This document shows positions 15,102 to 23,681 of a DNA stretch of 36,868 nucleotides, one piece after another. Positions within the stretch are counted from its first letter, which is position 1. Every line of letters begins with the position of its first letter. Both the position numbers and the translations under genes were made by a program. The stretch is taken from contig JAFTFX010000010.1 of the NCBI GenBank assembly GCA_017458225.1, positions 1-36,868 of the forward strand, in the 5' to 3' direction. The notes beneath the pieces were generated by a model. That model was not told the origin of the DNA. It did not search any database and saw only the letters and a list, made by a program, of their open reading frames with translations. This DNA comes from Prevotella sp. (lineage in GTDB: Bacteria; Bacteroidota; Bacteroidia; Bacteroidales; Bacteroidaceae).

Positions 15102-18100
15102 ATGAATAAACTAATCCTGACAACCGCCCTTGTAGCACTGACCATGAGCGCAGGGGCCCAGAAAAAAAACAATGTGCTGTCGCAGTCGTTCGAGCTGCGC
15201 TATGTGACCAATGACCAGAAAGCCAACGGCGAGACCGACTACAAGGGCGCCACAGAGTGGATGACCACCGACCAGCGCATTGAGTACCTGAAGCACTGGC
15301 AGCAGTATGCCTCGAAGTATTTCGGCGACCAAAGTCTGGCTGAACAGGTGGTGACGGGTGACGAGGTCAGCGATGCCATGAAGCGGCTGAAGCCACAGCC
15401 GCTGCCCAGCGTGAGGCGGAAGATTGTGCTGGACGAGTGGAAGACCCTCCCCCAACCCCTCCCTATAGGGAGGGGAGTATATAGTTCTGTAGGCGGTTTC
15501 TTCATCAAGAAAGGTAACTACTCCCCTCCCTCACAGGGAGGGGCTAGGGGTGGGTCTTTTTCCTTTGACAAGCAGACCTACAACCTGCGGTTGGAATGCT
15601 GCATCAGCGGTAGTGGTTCGCTGAAGTTGATGGATGGCGAGATCGTGGCCTGCGAGTACCTGGGTGACGGGCAGAAGCATAAGGCCGTCTTCGAGGTAGA
15701 CCTGCAGGAGCGTCGCTATAGCCTGCTGCTCGACGACAAGAAGGTCGTTGACTTCCAGCCCCTGATGACCCAGAAGGGCGGCATTGACGGTCTGGTGCTC
15801 AGTGGCATTGTCGCTGAGTCTATCTGGGGCCTTGGCTACACCAAGACTACCGACACGAAGCGCCTGAACCAGCCCCTCTTCGCAAAGACCTTCCTCGACG
15901 TGAGCTCGCAGAAGCCCGTCGACACCAACGGCTGGCAGCAGCCCGACTACGACGACTCGCGCTGGCAGACCTGCACCATGCCAAAAAACCACGGCACCGA
16001 GCGCCACGAGGGCGAGGCCCTGCTGCTACGCCGGTGGGTAGAGACCGGCAACTATGAAAAGGCTTACTTCGAATTAGAGTCGCTCTTCCCCAGTGGTGAG
16101 CTGTGGGTGAACGGCAAGGTGGTCGAAGTGCTGCACGACGGGCACCGCAAGATTGTCGATGTGACGAAGTACCTGAAGCCCAACGCCAGGAACCTCATTG
16201 CCCTGAAGATAGATCCCTTCCATGCCAACTTCAAGCAGATGATGCACCACTGTCCCACCGATCCCAACATCGGCTGGTTTGCAGGGCGCAGCTGTCTGCA
16301 TCTGACGAAGGCAACGTATATTACGGATTTGTACGCATACATGACCAGCAGACCCACCCCCCGGCCCCTCCCTGTGAGGGAGGGGAGAGGTTACCTTCAA
16401 GAGCGAAGAGGGGTTGCAGAACTATCTACTCCCCTCCCTTACAGGGAGGGGCCGGGGGTGGGTCTGCCGGAGGTGGGTCTTGAGGTTACCGTCTGCAACT
16501 CTTCCTACACGTTCTACCGCGGTCAGTTGCAGGTGTTGCTGAAAGACTGGTTTCCCAGTGAGGGTGAGGAGTTCGTGGCCGACTCGATGATGATCGAACT
16601 GGAACCGCAACAGACCAAGACGTTCAAGATGCAGTTCAAGGTGAAGGACCTGAAGCTGTGGTCGGTCTATCAGCCGCAGCTCTATCAGGTGCGCGCCCTG
16701 CTCATCAACAGCGAAAGCGGACGGAAGACCGAGACGTTCTCGGCCGTCGACGGTGATCTGGCTCGCACGCGAGAACTTGTCATCGACAAACTGACCGACG
16801 ACTATGTGGTGACCACAGGCTTCCGCACCATTGAGCAGGATGGCGGCACCTTCCGCATCAACGGACGGCCCGAGCTGCTCCGTGCTCCCCTTTACTTCGG
16901 ACAGCGCTTCCCCTTGGAGCGTGATGCTCTCGACCTGCTCTGCCCTCGCAGCGAGGATATTATGAAGGAACTGCTTGCCGTGAAGAAGATGAACGGCAAC
17001 GGCATGCGCATGTCGGCCCACTGGAGCGACGACAATCCGCAAGACGGCACCAACGATCCGCGTTTCACAGAGATGGCCGACCAGCTGGGCCTGATGTTCA
17101 TCTGGCAGACATCGTCATGGATTCGCCTGCGCTCGCCACTCGTGGCCGACTTCGAAGGCATGGCCGAGGATGTTAGGCAACTGCGCAATGCGCCGAGCAT
17201 CGTCATCTGGCAACCCTCCAACCACCCCTCGCTCACCGATTGGAAGTCGGCCATGACCTACTGGCACAAGGTGTATGATGCCATCTATCCCAACGACACC
17301 ACGCGACTCATCACCCCCACAGCCGACTTCCGTCACACGCGCGTATATAATGATAATGGTACGCGCGACAACAAACGCCGGCCCGTCAGCTACTGCGACC
17401 CCGTATGGACGGCTAACCGCATCAGCCGCGGCTCCATGGACTATCCCACGGGCTTCGGGCAGGACTGGGAGTATCTGCGTCGCTGGCCCGTGCCCCATAA
17501 GTGGCCCGGCAATGCCGACATCGTGAGCTTCTTGAACTCGCCCGACCGTGCCTACTTCAACTTCGAGCAGGAAGAGACCATCGGACAAATGAACTGGGAG
17601 CTGTTCCGTGGCTCGCCCGTCTATAAATATCACAGCTATGAGTGGGACTACGACACGGGTTCCATAGGCCGACTGCTCACCAGCGACGAGTGGCGTGAGA
17701 GTCAAGCATGGCAGGCTTTCTCGGCCTATGAGTGCATTCGCAAGATGCGCTGGTTAGACTATGACGGCTTGTCGTGGTGCTGCATGTGGGGTGGGGCGAA
17801 CATGGGAACATACCAGAAGCCCCTCGTTGATGCCCTCGGTCATAAGAAGCTCGCATGGTATGCCCATCGCATGGGCTTCCAGCAGGTGCTCGCCGGCTCA
17901 AAAGATGTCGACATGGTCTACGGTCCTGCCGACAAGCCCCAACTTGTTGTGATGAATCTGGGCGATGAACAGCAGGCCGATATCACCGTGACGGTGAAAA
18001 ACACGAACGGCAAAAAGGTCTATATGCAGCGCTTTAAGAGCATCAACCTTCCCAAAGGACGCACCGCCACCGACCTCGGCCAGCTGCAACTGCCCCAGCT

Positions 18101-18149
18101 GCCCGACGGCTACTACTTCTTTGAGTACGAGGTGACGAGAAAGTTATGA
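15102..18149 (+). CDS. GH2-like secreted glycosidase with altered acid/base site
   Basis: 1015 residues with a signal peptide (1-19, ending SAGAQ). Residues about 260-410 form the GH2 jelly-roll (FAKTFLDVSS, WQQPDYDDSRWQTC, LLLRRWVE, GELWVNGKVVEVLHDGHR, NLIALKID). An Ig-like sandwich follows (about 455-590), then a TIM barrel (about 590-900) with GFRTIEQDGGTFRINGRP and the FNFEQEE region. The usual acid/base motif W...NE is WQPSNH (W703-H708), so the Glu is replaced by His. E847 in YHSYEWDYDTG is a candidate nucleophile. Activity may be lost or unusual. Two inverted pairs of palindromic elements add about 38 and 41 residues near positions 115-152 and 416-457. It lies in an operon with the GH43-GH28 gene. 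It is probably periplasmic; the substrate is unknown. Confidence 0.8.
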   Translation: MNKLILTTALVALTMSAGAQKKNNVLSQSFELRYVTNDQKANGETDYKGATEWMTTDQRIEYLKHWQQYASKYFGDQSLAEQVVTGDEVSDAMKRLKPQPLPSVRRKIVLDEWKTLPQPLPIGRGVYSSVGGFFIKKGNYSPPSQGGARGGSFSFDKQTYNLRLECCISGSGSLKLMDGEIVACEYLGDGQKHKAVFEVDLQERRYSLLLDDKKVVDFQPLMTQKGGIDGLVLSGIVAESIWGLGYTKTTDTKRLNQPLFAKTFLDVSSQKPVDTNGWQQPDYDDSRWQTCTMPKNHGTERHEGEALLLRRWVETGNYEKAYFELESLFPSGELWVNGKVVEVLHDGHRKIVDVTKYLKPNARNLIALKIDPFHANFKQMMHHCPTDPNIGWFAGRSCLHLTKATYITDLYAYMTSRPTPRPLPVREGRGYLQERRGVAELSTPLPYREGPGVGLPEVGLEVTVCNSSYTFYRGQLQVLLKDWFPSEGEEFVADSMMIELEPQQTKTFKMQFKVKDLKLWSVYQPQLYQVRALLINSESGRKTETFSAVDGDLARTRELVIDKLTDDYVVTTGFRTIEQDGGTFRINGRPELLRAPLYFGQRFPLERDALDLLCPRSEDIMKELLAVKKMNGNGMRMSAHWSDDNPQDGTNDPRFTEMADQLGLMFIWQTSSWIRLRSPLVADFEGMAEDVRQLRNAPSIVIWQPSNHPSLTDWKSAMTYWHKVYDAIYPNDTTRLITPTADFRHTRVYNDNGTRDNKRRPVSYCDPVWTANRISRGSMDYPTGFGQDWEYLRRWPVPHKWPGNADIVSFLNSPDRAYFNFEQEETIGQMNWELFRGSPVYKYHSYEWDYDTGSIGRLLTSDEWRESQAWQAFSAYECIRKMRWLDYDGLSWCCMWGGANMGTYQKPLVDALGHKKLAWYAHRMGFQQVLAGSKDVDMVYGPADKPQLVVMNLGDEQQADITVTVKNTNGKKVYMQRFKSINLPKGRTATDLGQLQLPQLPDGYYFFEYEVTRKL
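15444..15557 (+). repeat. Inverted pair of palindromic elements, copies 3 and 4
   Basis: Copy 3 has the perfect 20-bp palindrome at 15456-15475, with its C-rich tail on the left. Copy 4 has CCCCTCCCT (15523-15531), CAC, AGGGAGGGG (15535-15543), with its G/T tail on the right. The two face away from each other around ~47 bp of ordinary sequence. Together they keep the GH2-like frame open and add about 38 residues that have no place in the fold. Confidence 0.85.
16350..16473 (+). repeat. Inverted pair of palindromic elements, copies 5 and 6
   Basis: Copy 5 has CCCCTCCCT (16365-16373), GTG, AGGGAGGGG (16377-16385) with its tail on the left. Copy 6 has CCCCTCCCT (16431-16439), TAC, AGGGAGGGG (16443-16451) with its tail on the right. 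They are separated by ~45 bp and repeat the outward-facing arrangement of copies 3 and 4. They are read as PRPLPVREGRG and STPLPYREGPGVG. Confidence 0.85.
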
Positions 18150-18153
18150 AATA

Positions 18154-18185
18154 TTTGTGCAATTCAAAAAAAGGTAGTAATTTTG
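18154..18185 (+). promoter_or_regulatory. Promoter of the five-gene signalling operon
   Basis: TTTG (18154-18157), 20 bp, TAATTTTG (18178-18185) is a full consensus promoter that begins five bases after the GH2-like stop codon. The start site is expected near 18192, with a ~37-nt leader. Confidence 0.82.
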
Positions 18186-18228
18186 TTCCCTGTAAAGAAA
18201 GCAAACTAAAAACAAGACACAGAGAACA

Positions 18229-19389
18229 ATGGCAGTGAAAATTTTGAGCGTCGACGACGAAATGGATCTCGAACTGTTGCTGACGCAGTATTTCCGCAGA
18301 AAGATACGCAAGGGCGAGTATGAGTTTGTCTTTGCCCACAACGGCTTGGAAGCCCTGACCATGATGGTGAAGCACCCCGACATTGAGATCATCCTGTCGG
18401 ACATTAACATGCCTGAGATGGACGGTCTGACGCTGCTGGCCAAGATCAACGAGATGCGCAATCCCGCCCTGAAGGTTATCATGGTGAGTGCCTACGGTGA
18501 CATGGGCAATATTCGGCAGGCCATGAACAACGGAGCCTTCGATTTTGCCACGAAGCCCATCGACCTGGATGACCTGAGCCTTACCATCGAGAAGGCCATT
18601 GAACAGATCAACTATGTACACACGATGCAGGCCGAGCACCGCCAGCTGGAGTCACTGAAGACCGATCTGGCCGTGGCCAGCGAGATTCAGCAGGCCATTC
18701 TGCCGCGCGTGTTTCCGCCTTTCCCCGACCTGACCGACGTGGTTGATATAGCTGCCTCGATGACCCCAGCCAAAGATGTGGGCGGCGACTTCTACGACTT
18801 CTTCCGCATCGATGACGACCACATCGGCTTCACCATTGCTGACGTAAGCGGAAAAGGCATCCCTGCCGCTATCTTCATGGCTGTTAGCCGCACGCTCATT
18901 CGTGCTACTGGTATCCGTGGCGGCAGTCCTTCTGACTGTCTGACCTATGCCAACCGTCTGCTGGCTGCCGAGTCGGTTGACTGCATGTTTGTCACCGTGT
19001 TCTACGGCATCCTGAACGTCAGGAACGGCGAGATTGTCTATTGCAATGCCGGACACAATCCGCCCTACGTGCTGAAGCCTGGCGGACAGGTGGAGGCGCT
19101 GCCCCTGGCTGGCAATCCGATGGTTGGGGCCATTGACGGCATCACCTATCAAGAGAGCACCATGCAGCTGGCCGAGGGCGAGGCACTGGTGATGTTCACT
19201 GACGGCGTGACCGAAGCGATGAATGCAGTCTTCGAGGAGTTCGGCGAACAGCGGCTGGAGAGCACCCTTGAAGAGGTGACACGACTGAGCTGCCGCGAAA
19301 TTATTGATGCCGTGAAAGAAGACGTAGCTGCCTTCACCGACGGAGCCGAACAGAGCGACGACATTACAATGCTGGTGATTAAGAGGTGA
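18229..19389 (+). CDS. Response regulator with PP2C (SpoIIE/RsbU-type) phosphatase output
   Basis: 386 residues. Residues 1-125 are a receiver: acidic pair DDE near 9-11, phospho-acceptor D58 in ILSDINMPEMDG, SAYGD, and K in TKPID. A short helical linker (about 130-160) leads to a PP2C phosphatase (about 165-386) with VGGDFYDFF, FTIADVSGKGIPAAIFM, NAGHNPPYVL, FTDGVTEAMN and SDDITMLVI, which include the metal-binding Asp residues. Proteins of this plan dephosphorylate Ser/Thr on a partner protein when the receiver is phosphorylated. No anti-sigma or anti-anti-sigma partner is encoded nearby, so the target is unknown. It is first in a five-gene unit, and its stop overlaps the next start by four bases (GTGA). 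Confidence 0.93.
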   Translation: MAVKILSVDDEMDLELLLTQYFRRKIRKGEYEFVFAHNGLEALTMMVKHPDIEIILSDINMPEMDGLTLLAKINEMRNPALKVIMVSAYGDMGNIRQAMNNGAFDFATKPIDLDDLSLTIEKAIEQINYVHTMQAEHRQLESLKTDLAVASEIQQAILPRVFPPFPDLTDVVDIAASMTPAKDVGGDFYDFFRIDDDHIGFTIADVSGKGIPAAIFMAVSRTLIRATGIRGGSPSDCLTYANRLLAAESVDCMFVTVFYGILNVRNGEIVYCNAGHNPPYVLKPGGQVEALPLAGNPMVGAIDGITYQESTMQLAEGEALVMFTDGVTEAMNAVFEEFGEQRLESTLEEVTRLSCREIIDAVKEDVAAFTDGAEQSDDITMLVIKR

Positions 19390-20990
19390 GAGAGCGGATA
19401 GCACGATATGGGAGCATGGCCGCACTGGTGCTGCTGAGCATTGCTGGCATGGGCGGATGGTACTGGGAGCACCGGCACGTGGCCCACTTGGAAGCGCGCG
19501 TGGCCGAGCTGCAGCAGAACGAGATGCGCTCCATGATAGACAAGAGCGTGAGCGACCAGCTGGGCGTGATTGCCTCGCAGCAGCGCGATCTGGCCGAAGA
19601 GCAACGCGCGGAAGCACAGAACGAGAAACTGCGTGCCGACGAAGCCTTTCTGCAATCAGAAGCCGAGCGGCGCAAAGCCGAAGAAGCTGAGCGACAGGCG
19701 CGAACTGAGAAGGAGAAGGCAGATAGCGAACGCCTGAAAGCCGACGAGGCCCGACGTAGTGCCGAAGCCTCGGAGCAACGGGCAAAAGACGAGCGCAACA
19801 AGGCCGACACCCTGCGCTATCAGGCCCTCGGACGCTCGCTGGGGTCGGCATCGCGACAGGCGCTCGCTGCGCATCAGGACGATATGGCCCTGCTGCTGGC
19901 CTACTATTCCTACCACTACACCACCCAGAATGGCGGTACGGTCTATCTGCCAGAGGTGTTTCAGTCGTTGCTGAACGCCAGTAACAGCCGTCACTCATGG
20001 CTGCGCCATCGCGGTCAGATCAGGGGCATTGATTTTATGCCCGTGGGCGACGACCGCCTGCTGACGGCCTGCGATTTCGGCAGCATCCTCATCCATCAAA
20101 AGAAAAACGGTCAGCTGAAGACCGACACCCTGTTCAGCAACAGCAACTTCGACTTTCGCTACCTATTTGCCGACCGCAAGGGTACCATCTATGCCGCCAG
20201 CCGCAGCGGACATCTGTTGGTGAACCGTGGGGGCGACCCCAAGCGCAACCGTATCATCCCCGTACTGCAGAAAGATCACCCGATGGCCCTGTGGGTGCTC
20301 GACGAACGCCGCGTCATCGTGGTGGGCGAGCACGCGCTGGCTGAGGTTGACCTGAGCCTGTCTGACGACAAGGCTGTGGCCGACCAGGTGGAGCTGGGCT
20401 TCAGTGTGACGGCGCAGAGTCACGACGGGGAACACCTGCTGCTCTTTGATGACCGCCACCGCGAACATCTGGTGATGGGCCTGCACGACATCAGAACAGC
20501 CGACGTGAAAGTGCCTGGAAGGGTGACCGCCTTTGGAAGTACCAAGAAGACGAGGGCCTACGGCATGGCCGACGGCTCCATCTACGTGCTGACTGAGGGC
20601 AGCAGCGAGTACAAGCAGTTGCTGGGTCACGAATCGCGCATCTCGAAACTGAAAATCAACGAGCAGCAGCTCTTTACCGCCAGCTACGACGGAAAGGTGA
20701 ACTTCTGGTACGTCAACAACGGCAAGATAGAACCGATGGAGCTGCTGTCGCAGAACTGCTGGATTCTGGACTTCACCACGAGCAACGACCGCCAGTGCAT
20801 GTGGATAGCCGACAGGAACGGCTACGTCACCGAGGCACTGCTCGACGCGGCACAGATGAAGGACATCATCGAGGTCGAGTTGAAACGCAAACAGATAGAC
20901 CTGACGCAGGAAGACTGGGAATACTACATCGGCAAGGACACACCCTACCAGCCCCTGATTGTCAAAAAAGGAAAGGAGGACAGCCAATGA
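19386..20990 (+). CDS. Membrane-anchored coiled-coil / WD40-like repeat protein
   Basis: 534 residues from a GTG start that overlaps the previous stop. One membrane segment (about 11-28) is followed by a long Ala/Glu/Arg-rich coiled coil (about 32-150) and then WD40-like repeats (about 185-500), for example GHESRISKLKINEQQLFTAS followed by YDGKVNFWYV. There is no enzyme motif. The architecture matches the C-terminal parts of NACHT/STAND or toll-like WD40 scaffolds without their ATPase. In this operon it may be a scaffold or a sensor joining the phosphatase to the kinases. Whether the propeller is periplasmic or cytoplasmic is not settled; with no cleavable signal peptide and a short, positively charged N-terminus, a periplasmic C-terminal domain is the simpler reading. 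Confidence 0.82.
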   Translation: MRERIARYGSMAALVLLSIAGMGGWYWEHRHVAHLEARVAELQQNEMRSMIDKSVSDQLGVIASQQRDLAEEQRAEAQNEKLRADEAFLQSEAERRKAEEAERQARTEKEKADSERLKADEARRSAEASEQRAKDERNKADTLRYQALGRSLGSASRQALAAHQDDMALLLAYYSYHYTTQNGGTVYLPEVFQSLLNASNSRHSWLRHRGQIRGIDFMPVGDDRLLTACDFGSILIHQKKNGQLKTDTLFSNSNFDFRYLFADRKGTIYAASRSGHLLVNRGGDPKRNRIIPVLQKDHPMALWVLDERRVIVVGEHALAEVDLSLSDDKAVADQVELGFSVTAQSHDGEHLLLFDDRHREHLVMGLHDIRTADVKVPGRVTAFGSTKKTRAYGMADGSIYVLTEGSSEYKQLLGHESRISKLKINEQQLFTASYDGKVNFWYVNNGKIEPMELLSQNCWILDFTTSNDRQCMWIADRNGYVTEALLDAAQMKDIIEVELKRKQIDLTQEDWEYYIGKDTPYQPLIVKKGKEDSQ

Positions 20991-23680
20991 GAAAAACAAT
21001 GCTCTGCCTGCTGCTGGCAACACTGTTGTCGCTTTGTGTCGCAGCACAGGACACCCCCACGGGCGTGCCCTTCTTCCGCAACTATGCCGCAACTGACTAT
21101 CAAGGCAACAACCGCAACTCAGACATTCTGACCGACACGCAGGGACGCATCTACGTAGCCAACTTCGAAGGCGTGCTCTGCTACGATCAGGCAACGTGGC
21201 GCATGGAACACCTGAACAGCCTGACGCGCCCGACGGCACTCACACTCGACGAGCAGGGCACCCTCTGGGTCGACGGCTATCACTACTACGGACGCACGGT
21301 CATTGCACCCAACGGCAGCTTTGCACTGCAACGCCTGCAAAAAGCCGACCGCCAGCAGGAGGCCGACAAGCACGACACCCTCACCATAGAGGGCGGTATG
21401 AAAGCCGTAGCCACGATGGGGCGCGGACTTCTGCTCTACGATGCTGAAGGGCGGCTTGTCTACAACGTCAGCGAGGAGAACGGCCTTTGTTCGAACAACG
21501 TCAACCGCCTGGCTTATAACGGTCACGGTACACTCTGGGGAGCCACCGAGAACGGAATCTTCGCCATGATGGTGCCCTCGCCTTACAGCTGTTTCCGTCC
21601 GTCGGAAGGTCTGCATGGCGAGGTGTACAGCATGCGCCGCTTTGCCGGCAAGATGTACGTGGGTACCACTAGCGGTCTCTATCGGCAGCAGGGACAGCGC
21701 TTCGAGCATGTCTCTGGCGTGAACCATCTGTGCTGGGACATGCAGGAAGTGGGCGGCCGGCTGCTCATTGCCACTGAGGGCGGTCTCTACGCCTTGCAGC
21801 AGGGCGGCAGCGCAAGCCAGCTGAACGGCAATCCTACAAGGACTTTGCTCGTCGATGTCGGCGGCTTCTACACAGGAGAGGATGCAGGCGTGTACCTGAA
21901 CAGACCGTCGGGCACTCGCACGACCGTGAGCACCCAGCACGACGTGATGCGCATTGTGAAAGACTACGAGGGGCGCATCTGGTTGCAGACACTCTATGGC
22001 GAGATCTGGCATCGCCAGCAGAACCAGTCGTCTTTTGAACGATATACGAAGACTATCAACGTGGACGATGACCAGTCGCTCCTGAAAGCTACCCTTGTGG
22101 TGATGGACGGACAGGTGACGGTGGTCGATGCCATCGACACAGAGCCCTTCCCTTATCCGCAGTTCTCGCAGAGCGATGCCACAGGGCTTACCTGGCTGAC
22201 CAATGCCGAGGGCGAACAACTCTACGTGTGGAACGGCGGACAACGCGACCCAAGCTACGACGCGCTGCTCTATCCGCTGCGCGAGAAAGCCATACGCTGC
22301 CTATGGGACGACGGACGCTATCTGTGGATGGGCGGTGAACAGGGTGTCATCATCTTGGACAGACAGGCACAGCAATATGCCAGTCGCCTCACGTCGAACC
22401 TGCGCATCTGCAGCGTCACGCTCAATGGTGACAGCGTGCTGTGGGGCGGATTCGGCCAGCAGCCGGAAACACTCCGCGAGTTGGGCAGCAACGAGAACAA
22501 CCTTTACTTCACCTTCGCACTCGACTTCCCCATTGTGCTGGGCGAGGCACAGTATCAATATCGCATGGACGATAACGAGTGGAGCAAACCGTCGCTGCTG
22601 ACGCATGCCCAGTTCAACAATCAGGGCAGCGGTCGGCATACCTTCCAGGTGAGGGCCATCGATGCCGCCGGCCACATGGGCGAACCCGTCAGCATGCACT
22701 TCACCATTCGCGCACCTTTCTATATGCGCTGGTATATGCAACTGCTGTACTTGCTGGCACTGGCCGTAGTGGTGTTCCTGCTGGTGCGCTGGAGAATTAG
22801 GACGCTGGAGAAAGACAAACAACGATTGGAGTCGGTTGTGGAGGAGCGCACCGCCAATCTGAAGACCGCACTCAACGAACTGGGACAGGCACAGAACGAA
22901 CTGATCCGCCAGGAGAAAATGGCCACCGTGGGTAAGCTGACGCAGGGACTCATCGACCGCATACTGAACCCCCTGAACTACATCAACAACTTCTCGAAAC
23001 TATCGCAGGGACTTGTCAAGGACGTGGAAGCCAACATAGACGACGAGAAAGACAACATGAGCGAGGAGAACTATGAAGACACAATGGACGTGCTGGGCAT
23101 GCTGAAGGGCAATCTGGAGAAAGTATCGGAACACGGCGAGAACACCACACGCACACTGAAGGCAATGGAGGAAATGCTGAAAGACCGCACGGGCGGCATT
23201 GTCGACATGGACCTCTCGGTAGTGCTGCGGCAAGACGAGGAAATGCTGAAGACCTACTACGTCAAAGAGATTGCGGACGAACATATCAACGTGGTGTTCG
23301 ACTTTCCGGCTGACGCTATCAGCATTAAGGGCAATGCTGACCAACTGAGCAAGACGCTCATGAGTCTGCTGGGCAACGCCGTCTATGCGGTGGTGAAGAA
23401 AGCACAGCGCGAACGATACAGCCCTGAGATCACCCTGCGCGCCACTGACGCGGAGGACAAGGTGACGATTTCTATCCGCGACAACGGCATCGGCATCGAA
23501 GACACCATCATCGGCAAGATTTTCGACCCCTTCTTCACTACCAAGACAACGGGCGAAGCCGCAGGCGTGGGCCTCTATCTGAGTCGTGAGATCGTGCAGA
23601 ACCACGGAGGCGACATCAGCGTGGCATCGGTGAAGAATGAATATACTGAGTTTACGATTGTGATACCTAAAAAGAGATAA
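20987..23680 (+). CDS. Periplasmic-propeller sensor histidine kinase lacking the phospho-acceptor His
   Basis: 897 residues. The ATG at 20987 is chosen because a clear Shine-Dalgarno (AAAGGAGGA, 20972-20980) precedes it and it overlaps the previous stop (ATGA). Signal peptide (1-20); propeller repeats of Reg_prop type (about 40-500); Y_Y_Y-like domain (about 510-575, YQYRMDDNEWSK, GRHTFQVRAID); membrane segment (about 580-603); coiled coil; kinase core. The H box reads GLIDRILNPLNYI where the family has GxAHExxNPLN, so the His and the next Glu are Asp657 and Arg658. The ATPase domain looks whole: N box SLLGNAVYAV, G1 RDNGIGIED, F box FDPFFTTK, G2 GVGLYLSREIV. It may bind ATP but should not autophosphorylate on a normal His. 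The gene two bases downstream encodes a soluble kinase with the His. Confidence 0.9.
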   Translation: MRKTMLCLLLATLLSLCVAAQDTPTGVPFFRNYAATDYQGNNRNSDILTDTQGRIYVANFEGVLCYDQATWRMEHLNSLTRPTALTLDEQGTLWVDGYHYYGRTVIAPNGSFALQRLQKADRQQEADKHDTLTIEGGMKAVATMGRGLLLYDAEGRLVYNVSEENGLCSNNVNRLAYNGHGTLWGATENGIFAMMVPSPYSCFRPSEGLHGEVYSMRRFAGKMYVGTTSGLYRQQGQRFEHVSGVNHLCWDMQEVGGRLLIATEGGLYALQQGGSASQLNGNPTRTLLVDVGGFYTGEDAGVYLNRPSGTRTTVSTQHDVMRIVKDYEGRIWLQTLYGEIWHRQQNQSSFERYTKTINVDDDQSLLKATLVVMDGQVTVVDAIDTEPFPYPQFSQSDATGLTWLTNAEGEQLYVWNGGQRDPSYDALLYPLREKAIRCLWDDGRYLWMGGEQGVIILDRQAQQYASRLTSNLRICSVTLNGDSVLWGGFGQQPETLRELGSNENNLYFTFALDFPIVLGEAQYQYRMDDNEWSKPSLLTHAQFNNQGSGRHTFQVRAIDAAGHMGEPVSMHFTIRAPFYMRWYMQLLYLLALAVVVFLLVRWRIRTLEKDKQRLESVVEERTANLKTALNELGQAQNELIRQEKMATVGKLTQGLIDRILNPLNYINNFSKLSQGLVKDVEANIDDEKDNMSEENYEDTMDVLGMLKGNLEKVSEHGENTTRTLKAMEEMLKDRTGGIVDMDLSVVLRQDEEMLKTYYVKEIADEHINVVFDFPADAISIKGNADQLSKTLMSLLGNAVYAVVKKAQRERYSPEITLRATDAEDKVTISIRDNGIGIEDTIIGKIFDPFFTTKTTGEAAGVGLYLSREIVQNHGGDISVASVKNEYTEFTIVIPKKR

Positions 23681-23681
23681 T

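Noticed and set aside
18652-19998. 448-codon open frame on the minus strand
   Set aside because: Opposite the PP2C and coiled-coil coding regions; Arg/Ser/Ala-rich low-complexity product with no motif.
20795-20986. Longer N-terminus for the sensor kinase
   Set aside because: The extra 64 codons overlap the WD40-like gene, while the ATG at 20987 has a Shine-Dalgarno and is followed by a proper signal peptide.
21119-22243. 374-codon open frame on the minus strand
   Set aside because: Opposite the propeller domain of the sensor kinase; His/Val/Ala-rich with no start signal and no domain.
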